Shown: one piece after another, positions 9,703 to 15,977 of the stretch | How positions within the stretch are numbered: position 1 is the stretch's first letter | Layout: the number at the start of each line of letters is the position of its first letter | Source: CAYSLU01 sp964431965 | GTDB taxonomy: Bacteria > Verrucomicrobiota > Kiritimatiellia > CAIKKV01 > CAYSLU01 | Length of the DNA stretch: 60,215 nt | Assembly (NCBI GenBank): GCA_964431965.1 | Contig: CAYSLU010000024.1 | Span: 1-60,215 of the forward strand | Reading direction: 5' to 3' | Notes under the pieces: generated by a model | Seen by the model: the letters and a program-made list of their open reading frames with translations, nothing else | Told to the model about the DNA's origin: nothing | The model's database searches: none | Made by a program: the position numbers and the translations under genes

Positions 9703-10094
9703 CCGACACCGTCTTCCTGATCGATCTGTGGCGGGAGGCCAGCAGACCAGGGGCTGCAACCCGCTTCGCGAAGGCGCATGCGGACCGGCAGGTTGGCATA
9801 TGCTGGGTGGTGGCCGGCGAGTTCCTGAGTGGCGCCGTTGCGGCCAGCCAAGATGCTGATCGTGTCTCTGCCTTCCTCGCCGGATATCCGGTCGTACAGT
9901 CGAGCGATCTCATCACGGCCGTCTATGCCCGGTTGTTCGCCGAACTGAAGCAGCAAAATCAGTTGATCGGACCGAATGATCTGTGGATCGCCGCCTGCGC
10001 CCGAGCGCTCGATGTGCCGTTGCTGACCGCGAACGTGACCGAGTTCGGCCGTGTGCCGGGCGTCAAGGTCATCGCGTACCGAGCCGCAACGTGA
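9690..10094 (+). CDS. vapC: VapC-type PIN-domain ribonuclease toxin
   Basis: The 134-aa protein is a single PIN domain. The acidic metal-binding residues are visible: Asp in MDFLADTVFLID, Glu in VVAGEFLSG, and Asp in LIGPNDLWIAACARAL, with VPLLTANVTEFGRV as the last strand and its polar residue. Length and motif spacing are normal for VapC, which cleaves tRNA or rRNA when released from its antitoxin. It is translationally coupled to the antitoxin. The pair stands alone between hemL and the repeat-flanked transporter. Confidence 0.85.
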   Translation: MDFLADTVFLIDLWREASRPGAATRFAKAHADRQVGICWVVAGEFLSGAVAASQDADRVSAFLAGYPVVQSSDLITAVYARLFAELKQQNQLIGPNDLWIAACARALDVPLLTANVTEFGRVPGVKVIAYRAAT

Positions 10095-10545
10095 TTCCCA
10101 TCGCCTCATTTCCACTCGCCCGTTTGTTCTTGAATACGTCTGTATGGCCAAACTAGCCCAAGTTCGTCACGGACGAAGACCGGTTGGTGGCGTACAAGAT
10201 ATGCGCCGCCTTGGCCAGCCGTCCGAGCGATCGGCGACAAGTCCGACAACGAGCTGGACCATATGGCCCGCGAGGCCGCGGGCCCTCGTGCGACGCGGCC
10301 AACCACGACCGCGCGAAGTCACCTTTGGCCCAAGCCGTGGCGCTTCCCCATCGCGCAGCCCGTTCCACCACGCGCTCACGCGCGCGGCTACGAGCTTCGC
10401 ACTGTGCCTGGGCCGATAACCCGCCCGCTGGAAATCGCCCCCGAATGGCCTTGAACCGGGGCGGGCGGCGGGTGACCATGATGGGGAGTATGAGCTGCCG
10501 CTGTCCGGCGTGGGTCGGCTGGCGGCGCGCGGGAGGAGGACTCGG
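10095..10545. other. Gap between vapC and the ABC transporter
   Basis: No supported gene is present. The first 200 bases hold short open stretches with a frame break near 10220 that could be a decayed coding fragment, but no family is recognisable. The GC-rich palindrome CCCGCGAGGCCGCGGG lies near 10267. The second half contains the inverted-repeat copy listed separately at 10321-10392. No clear molybdenum-cofactor riboswitch or strong promoter could be identified. Confidence 0.5.
10321..10392 (+). repeat. 72-nt dispersed repeat, left copy
   Basis: This segment begins ACCTTTGGCCCAAGCCGTGG and ends with CTCACGCGCGCGGCTACG. It matches the reverse complement of 13739-13810 with 6 mismatches in 72 bases. 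The two copies lie in opposite orientation on either side of the modABC-like operon (10546-13728). Confidence 0.85.
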
Positions 10546-12093
10546 ATGATATCCACGCGAAAGATGGCCATCGCATCCGTGGTAGTGGTGGCCGTGCTCA
10601 TGGCCCTGCTGGTCTCGCGTGAGCGTGCGCGCCAGCCGACGTCGGCCGCCCGCGAGTTGGTGTTCTACTGCGCGGCCGGCGTGCAGCCGCCTGTGGCTGA
10701 AGCCGCGCGGCAGTACGAGAAGGAGCACGGCGTTGCCATCCGACTCCAGTATGGCGGGTCGGGCACGCTCCTGAACAACCTGCAGGTCGCGCGCCGCGGG
10801 GATCTCTACCTGGCGGCGGACGACAGCTACATGGACATTGCCCGGCAGAAGGGCGTGCTGGCCGAGTCAATCCCGCTGGCCCACATGAGGCCGGTCATCG
10901 CCGTGCCCCGCGCGAACCCGAAGAATATCCGGTCGATCGGCGATCTTCTGGCGCCCAACGTCCGGGTGGCGCTCGGCAGTCCGGATGCGGCGTCGATCGG
11001 TCGCCAGACGCGCCAGGCGCTCGAGGCGACCGGCGAGTGGGAGGCGCTCCGTCAGCACGTCGAGAGAAGCGGCGTGTTCAAGCCGACGGTTCCGGAAGTG
11101 GCCAACGACGTGCTGATCGGCGCCGTCGATGCCGCCATCGTCTGGGACGCGACGGTGGCGCAGTCCCCGGCTCTGATCGCCATACCGGTCCCGGCGTTCG
11201 AACCCGTGCGGCAGCAGATCTCGGTTGGCGTCCTCGCGTTCAGCGAGCATCCCACCGATGCGCTTCGTTTCGCGCGTTACCTGAACAGCACGGTCGGCAA
11301 CGCGATCTTCCGGAAGTTCGGCTACGAGCCGGTGGACGGTGACGAGTGGGCGTGGCACCCGGAGGTGACGTTCTTCTGCGGCTCCGTGAACCGCCGGTCG
11401 GTCGATGCCACCGTGCGCGCGTTCGAGAAGCGGGAAGGGGTCACGATCAACACGATCTACAACGGCTGCGGCATCCTGACGGGCCAGATGAAGTCCATCC
11501 GTCAGGGCGGGCAGACGGGCGGGGCAGGATTCCCCGACGTCTACATGGCGTGTGATCGCTTCTACCTGGACAACGTGGCCGAGTGGTTCCAGGAGGACGT
11601 CGATGTCTCGGACGCCGACATCGTCATCGCCGTCCCCAAGGGCAATCCGGCCGCGATCCGGACGCTGGGCGACCTGACGTGTCCCGGCGTCCGCGTGGCG
11701 GTCGGCCAGCCCGAGCAGTGCACGATCGGCGCCCTCACGCGGATGCTGCTGCAGAAGGAGAGGCTCTACGACGCCGTCATGAGCAACGTCGTCATGCAGA
11801 CGGCGTCGTCGGCCCTCCTGGTACCGGGCGTGACGACGAAGTCCGTTGACGCGGCGATCGCCTATGTCACGGACACGGTCGCCGAGCGCGAGAAGATCGA
11901 CACCGTTCGCATCGACTCGCCGGCCGCCAAGGCGGTTCAGCCGTTCAGCATCGCCAGGGCGAGCCCGCACAAGTACATGGGGAGGCGGCTGTTCGCCGCC
12001 ATCGCCGCGGCGCGCGGCGAGTTCGAGCGGGCGGGCTTCCACTACCGGCTGGGAGCGGAGACGAACTCGATACGGGAGGCCGGCACGCGGTGA
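10546..12093 (+). CDS. Tandem-domain molybdate/tungstate-type binding protein
   Basis: The 515-aa protein has an N-terminal membrane anchor or uncleaved signal (about residues 7-24) and then two consecutive ModA/WtpA-like periplasmic binding domains. Domain 1 (about 38-270) shows LQYGGSGTLLNNLQ and GDLYLAADDSYMD. Domain 2 (about 275-512) shows INTIYNGCGILTGQM and PDVYMACDRFYLDNV. The repeated order of equivalent motifs indicates duplication and fusion. Domain 2 carries five cysteines (FFCGS, NGCGI, MACDR, LTCPG, EQCTI) where domain 1 has one. The start is set by GGAGGA a few bases upstream. The metal specificity, molybdate or tungstate, cannot be decided. Confidence 0.85.
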   Translation: MISTRKMAIASVVVVAVLMALLVSRERARQPTSAARELVFYCAAGVQPPVAEAARQYEKEHGVAIRLQYGGSGTLLNNLQVARRGDLYLAADDSYMDIARQKGVLAESIPLAHMRPVIAVPRANPKNIRSIGDLLAPNVRVALGSPDAASIGRQTRQALEATGEWEALRQHVERSGVFKPTVPEVANDVLIGAVDAAIVWDATVAQSPALIAIPVPAFEPVRQQISVGVLAFSEHPTDALRFARYLNSTVGNAIFRKFGYEPVDGDEWAWHPEVTFFCGSVNRRSVDATVRAFEKREGVTINTIYNGCGILTGQMKSIRQGGQTGGAGFPDVYMACDRFYLDNVAEWFQEDVDVSDADIVIAVPKGNPAAIRTLGDLTCPGVRVAVGQPEQCTIGALTRMLLQKERLYDAVMSNVVMQTASSALLVPGVTTKSVDAAIAYVTDTVAEREKIDTVRIDSPAAKAVQPFSIARASPHKYMGRRLFAAIAAARGEFERAGFHYRLGAETNSIREAGTR

Positions 12094-13022
12094 GCGAGCA
12101 GGACACGCCCCGGAGCGAGCAGCCGCCCGGCCGATCGGGCGCCGCGATCGCGGCGTCCGACGCCGGGTTCTACTTCGTCTTCGGGCTGATCGGGCTCACG
12201 TACGTCGCGCTCATCCTGCTGCTGATCGCGGCGGACATCGCGTACGCCTTTCGCGGCGGCGCCGGCCTGGGGGCCGGCCTGGGCGCCTGGCTGGCGCACA
12301 ACCCGATCCTGACGGCCATCGGCCAGCCGGAGATCCGCAACTCCACGATCCTGACGCTGATCTCGTGCACGGTGTCCGCCATCCTCTCCGTCTGGGTGGC
12401 GGTGCCCATCGGGTACCTGCTCGCCCGGACGCGCTTCCCGGGCCGAAACCTGGTCGACGCCGTCCTCGACATTCCCATCGTGCTCCCGCCGCTCGTCGTC
12501 GGGCTGAGCCTGCTGATCCTCTTTCAGTTCGTTCCGTTCTCATCGCGGCTGGGCGACTGGCTGCCGGTTCCGGCCTCGTGGGGAGACCGCACGCTCAACA
12601 GCCTCGTGGTCTACCAGGTCCCGGCGGTGATTCTGGCCCAGTTTGCCGTGGCCGCGGCGTTTGCCGTCCGGACGATGAAGGTGACCTTCGAGCAGATCAG
12701 CCCGCGCTGCGAGTCCGTGGCGCTGACGCTCGGCTGCTCGCGCCTGCAGGCGTTCAGCCGGGTCGTGCTGCCCGAGGCGTCGCGCGGCGTGATGACCGCG
12801 CTGACGCTGGCGTGGGCGCGCTCGCTCGGCGAGTTCGGGCCCCTGCTGATCTTTGCCGGCGCCACGCGGAACAAGACCGAGGTGCTCTCGACGTCGGTCT
12901 TCCTGGAGCTCAGCATCGGCAACATCGAGGGCGCGGTCGCGGTGTCGCTCATCATGGTGATGGCCGCGGTCGTGGTGCTGGTCGCGACGCGCGCGTGGGG
13001 GAACCGGAACGTGATGCGGTAG
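12090..13022 (+). CDS. modB: ABC transporter permease, ModB/TupB type
   Basis: The 310-aa protein has about six transmembrane segments of the binding-protein-dependent permease fold. The cytoplasmic EAA loop reads LPEASRGVMTALTLAWARSLGEF, including the A-R-S-L-G-E-F ending typical of molybdate and tungstate permeases. It uses a GTG start overlapping the stop of the binding protein (GTGA), so the two are translationally coupled. It would form the membrane channel for oxyanion import with the downstream ATPase. The polar N-terminal extension of about 25 residues is longer than usual. Confidence 0.88.
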   Translation: MSEQDTPRSEQPPGRSGAAIAASDAGFYFVFGLIGLTYVALILLLIAADIAYAFRGGAGLGAGLGAWLAHNPILTAIGQPEIRNSTILTLISCTVSAILSVWVAVPIGYLLARTRFPGRNLVDAVLDIPIVLPPLVVGLSLLILFQFVPFSSRLGDWLPVPASWGDRTLNSLVVYQVPAVILAQFAVAAAFAVRTMKVTFEQISPRCESVALTLGCSRLQAFSRVVLPEASRGVMTALTLAWARSLGEFGPLLIFAGATRNKTEVLSTSVFLELSIGNIEGAVAVSLIMVMAAVVVLVATRAWGNRNVMR

Positions 13023-13050
13023 GGCTGCGGGCGGCGCGGCAAGAGGGGCC

Positions 13051-13728
13051 ATGATCCAGATCGACCAGCTGACGGTGGACGTAGGCGGCTTCGCGCTGCG
13101 CGACGTGTCCATGACCGTGCCGGCGGGGCAGTATGCGGTCCTCATGGGGCGGACCGGGAGCGGCAAGTCGACGCTGCTCGAATCGATCTGCGGCTTGCGG
13201 CGGATCGCCGCCGGACGCGTGATTCTGGCCGGTGTCGATGTGACGCGGCTGCGGCCGGCGCTTCGCGGCGTGGGGTACGTGCCGCAGGACGGCGCCCTGT
13301 TCTCGCGCATGACGGTGCGTGAGCATCTGGGGTTCGCTCTGGAGATCCGGCGCGCGAGCCGGGCAGCCATCTCCGTGCGGATCGACGAGCTGTCGCTTTT
13401 GCTGGGAATCGAATCGCTTCTGGATCGGACGCCCGGCACCCTCAGCGGGGGAGAGCGCCAGCGCGTGGCGATCGGGCGGGCGATCGCGGTCCGCCCGCAT
13501 ACCCTGCTGCTCGACGAGCCGCTCAGCGCGGTTGACGAGGAAACGCGGGAGAGCGCCCATGAGCTCTTGAAGTCCGTTCAGCGTCACACCGGCGTGACGG
13601 TGCTGCACGTGACGCACAACCGCCAGGAAGCCGAGCGGCTGGCGGACTGCCTGTTTCGGCTGGACAGCCAGGGCATCTCCCCCCAGCCGCTTCCCGCGCG
13701 CCTGCCCTTGCCTCAGCCGCAACGATGA
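13051..13728 (+). CDS. modC: ABC transporter ATPase, ModC type
   Basis: The 225-aa ATPase has all nucleotide-binding motifs: Walker A GRTGSGKST, Q-loop VPQDGALF, signature LSGGERQRV, Walker B HTLLLDEPL and switch HVTHN. It is short, lacking the C-terminal MOP/TOBE regulatory domain found in full-length ModC. Oxyanion feedback on transport is therefore not evident. It completes the importer with the two upstream genes. The right-hand copy of the flanking inverted repeat begins about 10 bases after its stop. Confidence 0.9.
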   Translation: MIQIDQLTVDVGGFALRDVSMTVPAGQYAVLMGRTGSGKSTLLESICGLRRIAAGRVILAGVDVTRLRPALRGVGYVPQDGALFSRMTVREHLGFALEIRRASRAAISVRIDELSLLLGIESLLDRTPGTLSGGERQRVAIGRAIAVRPHTLLLDEPLSAVDEETRESAHELLKSVQRHTGVTVLHVTHNRQEAERLADCLFRLDSQGISPQPLPARLPLPQPQR

Positions 13729-13738
13729 AGCTGCGTCC

Positions 13739-13810
13739 CGTAGCCGCGCGCGTGAGTGCGTGGTCGTCCGGGCTGCGCGCTGGAGAAGCGCCACGGCTTG
13801 GGCCAAAGGT
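13739..13810 (-). repeat. 72-nt dispersed repeat, right copy (inverted)
   Basis: Read on the minus strand this begins ACCTTTGGCCCAAGCCGTGG and matches 10321-10392 at 66 of 72 positions. It starts 10 bases after the ATPase gene, so the repeats bracket the transporter operon closely. Confidence 0.85.
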
Positions 13811-13935
13811 GGACGCGTGATCTTGGCCCATCTGCGGCGTTGTCGCGGCCGGCGCGTACAGGAGTACAGCGCCGACCGCGACGCCTTGCACCTGGGCCAA
13901 GCTGACGCGTCCGCCTTTGGACCCCTCGCAGACTC
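13790..13935. repeat. Long imperfect palindrome with a strong central hairpin
   Basis: The core hairpin has arms 13842-13859 and 13864-13882, complementary apart from one substitution and one insertion, around a 4-base loop. Further arms continue the symmetry: CTTGGCCCA near 13822 against TGGGCCAAG near 13892, and CCAAAGGTGGACGCG near 13803 against CGCGTCCGCCTTTGG near 13906. The left arm overlaps the 72-nt repeat. The structure separates the convergent modC and hemB genes and could act as a bidirectional terminator or be a non-autonomous mobile element. Confidence 0.7.
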
Positions 13936-13972
13936 GGGGCGACCCAAGCCGCGTCGCGGTTCGCCCGTTCCG

Positions 13973-13988
13973 TCGCGGACTCGGAACG
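13973..13988 (+). repeat. Short dispersed repeat, copy 2
   Basis: An exact 16-base match to 6401-6416 (TCGCGGACTCGGAACG). It lies at the outer edge of the palindromic element downstream of modC. Confidence 0.45.
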
Positions 13989-14019
13989 GTGGGTCCGGGG
14001 TGAGTCCGGCATCCGGAGA

Positions 14020-15036
14020 TCATTTGCTCGATATTCTGCGGTTCTTGTCCTCGTCGCCCCAGATCTCTCTGTAGCGGCTGGCCCAGTACGAGATCAGGAT
14101 GTCGGCTCCGGCGCGCACGAGTGCGGCCGTGGATTCGCGGACCATGCCGCGCAGGTCACCCCAGCCGCGCTCCGCCGTCGCGATGAGCATGGAGTACTCG
14201 CCGCTGACGTTGTAGACGGCGACCGGCAGATCCGTGCGGGCGCGCAGGCTCGCCAGGATATCCAGGTAGAACAGCGAGGGCTTGAGCATGAGAATGTCGG
14301 CCCCTTCAGCCTCGTCCACGGCCGATTCGCGCAAGGCCAGCCCGGGGTTGGAGTACGAGGTCTGGTAGCCGCGGCGGTCGCCCTTCTGCGGGGCCGACTT
14401 CTCGGCTTCGCGGAACGGCCCGTACATCGCGGACGCGAACTTCGTCGAGTAACTCATGAGGATCGTCTGCCCGAGGCCGGCGCCGTCCAGTCCCTCGCGA
14501 ATCGCGCGCACCTGACCGTCCATCATGGCGCTGGGGGCCACGATGTCCGCCCCGGCTTCGGCATGAGTGACCGCCATGCGGGAGAGGATGCGAAGCGACG
14601 CGTCGTTGTCCACGTCGCCGGACGGGCTCAGCGGACCGCAGTGGCCGTGGCGCGTGTAGGCGCACACGCAGACGTCCGTCGCGATGATGAGGTCGGGGAA
14701 CGCCCGGCGCACGGCGCGAACGGCCTGCTGGACGGCGCCCTTCGGGTCGCACGCCACGCGGCCGGTGGCGTCCTTTCGGGCGTCCGGGACGAGCCCGAAG
14801 ATCAGGATGCCGCCCACGCCCATCTCGGCCACGCACTCCAGATCCCGGAGGAGCATGTCCACGCTGAGCCGGCTCTGGCCCGGCATGGCCTCAATGGGCT
14901 CGCGCACGCCGCGTCCGCCCGTGACGAAGACCGGCCAGATGAACTTTTCCGGACCCGGGGCGGGCATGTCGAGCAGGCGGCGGAGCGAAGGCGTGCGCCG
15001 CAGACGCCGCAGGCGAACCTGGGGAAACGTATTCAT
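14020..15036 (-). CDS. hemB: Delta-aminolevulinic acid dehydratase (porphobilinogen synthase)
   Basis: This 338-aa enzyme condenses two 5-aminolevulinate molecules to porphobilinogen. The first active-site Lys lies in SYSTKFASAMYGPFREA and the second in ADILMLKPSLFYLD. The zinc-site cysteines are in DVCVCAYTRHGHCG, so it is the Zn-dependent type. Length is normal. It is the last gene of the minus-strand haem operon; its ATG overlaps the stop of the upstream SDR gene (ATGA). Convergent modC and the palindrome lie downstream. Confidence 0.97.
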   Translation of the reverse strand: MNTFPQVRLRRLRRTPSLRRLLDMPAPGPEKFIWPVFVTGGRGVREPIEAMPGQSRLSVDMLLRDLECVAEMGVGGILIFGLVPDARKDATGRVACDPKGAVQQAVRAVRRAFPDLIIATDVCVCAYTRHGHCGPLSPSGDVDNDASLRILSRMAVTHAEAGADIVAPSAMMDGQVRAIREGLDGAGLGQTILMSYSTKFASAMYGPFREAEKSAPQKGDRRGYQTSYSNPGLALRESAVDEAEGADILMLKPSLFYLDILASLRARTDLPVAVYNVSGEYSMLIATAERGWGDLRGMVRESTAALVRAGADILISYWASRYREIWGDEDKNRRISSK

Positions 15037-15977
15037 GATGTCGGTCCTCGCTCTGTGTTCCGGCCCTTCCGCCGGTCGATTCCGCGGGCGTACCGCACGC
15101 CCAGTTCAGCTCCGTGTTCCGCGGCCCATTCGGTCAGCCGGATGCGCCCGGTCGGCGGAGCATCGACAAACAGCAGTCCTCCCGTCAGGGCGCGGATCTC
15201 ATCGCGCGCGAGCAGCACGTCGCCCATCAGCTTACCGACCAGCCACCCCGCCGCATAGCCGATAGAGACCGGCACGGGCAGCAGGGGGCGGGGGCAGCCG
15301 ATCGCGCGGCCGATGGCCCCGACGAACTGCCGATAGGTGAACGCCTCCGGCCCGATGGCGTCGATCGTTGCGAGCTCCCGGCTCCGGCCGTGCTCGACGG
15401 CCAGGCGGGCCATGTCCTCGACGTGAACCGGCCGGATCCGGTAGCGGCCGTCGCCGAAGATCCCGAAGACCGGCATGCGGCGGAGCGCCCAGGCGATGTT
15501 GTTCACCAGGATGTCCGACCGGCCGAACAGGATGGTGGGGCGGATGATGGCGTGCGACAGGCCGGTCTCCACGAGCGCCCGCTCCAGCTCGGCCTTGCGC
15601 CGGAAGTACTCGAGCGGCGACTGCTCGGACGCGTTGGCGATGCTGATGTGCACGATCCGCTGCACGCCGGCTGCGCGGGCGGCGGCGAACAGCGCGCGCG
15701 TGTTCCGTGCCGCATCGGCATGGGTCAGCCCCGCGCGGCTGAGCCGCACCCAGTAGGTGTTGTACAGGACGGAGACACCCGCGAGGGACTCGGCCAGTTC
15801 GGAGGGCCGGTCGAACCGGAGCGGGAACGCGCGAACGCGATCTCCGAAGGGGCTGTCGCCGGCGGGGGCGTTGGTCAGGGTGATGACCCGGCGCCCCTCA
15901 TCGAGCAGCAGCCGGGCGATGCATCGACCCGAGTACCCGAAGGCTCCGGTGATCGCGTGGATTCCCGTGTCGCTCAT
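15033..15977 (-). CDS. NAD(P)-binding SDR/NmrA-like protein in the haem operon
   Basis: The 314-aa protein has an atypical SDR fold with AITGAFGYSGRCIARLL as the nucleotide loop, IVHISIANASEQSP, and AIIRPTILFGRSDILVNN, resembling the NDUFA9/YbjT group. It overlaps both neighbours by 4 bases (ATGA), so it is translated as part of the operon between the hemC-cobA-hemD fusion and hemB. No step of the Ahb pathway obviously needs it. It may work in quinone or complex I chemistry, or in a redox step of tetrapyrrole synthesis. Function is unknown. Confidence 0.85.
   Translation of the reverse strand: MSDTGIHAITGAFGYSGRCIARLLLDEGRRVITLTNAPAGDSPFGDRVRAFPLRFDRPSELAESLAGVSVLYNTYWVRLSRAGLTHADAARNTRALFAAARAAGVQRIVHISIANASEQSPLEYFRRKAELERALVETGLSHAIIRPTILFGRSDILVNNIAWALRRMPVFGIFGDGRYRIRPVHVEDMARLAVEHGRSRELATIDAIGPEAFTYRQFVGAIGRAIGCPRPLLPVPVSIGYAAGWLVGKLMGDVLLARDEIRALTGGLLFVDAPPTGRIRLTEWAAEHGAELGVRYARGIDRRKGRNTERGPTS

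Noticed and set aside
9463..10094. Toxin-antitoxin pair as part of a larger defence island
   Set aside because: Neighbours are hemL and a transporter; no nuclease, helicase, restriction or other defence genes are in the window.
10095..10320. Decayed gene fragment after vapC
   Set aside because: Short open stretches with a possible frame break were seen but no family match could be made, so it is described only as a gap.
10393..10545. Molybdenum-cofactor or other riboswitch before the transporter
   Set aside because: No recognisable conserved core was seen; the region is GC-rich with only generic pairing potential.
13790..13935. CRISPR array or tRNA in the palindromic region
   Set aside because: Repeats are inverted, not regularly spaced direct repeats, and there is no tRNA T-loop or anticodon arm pattern.
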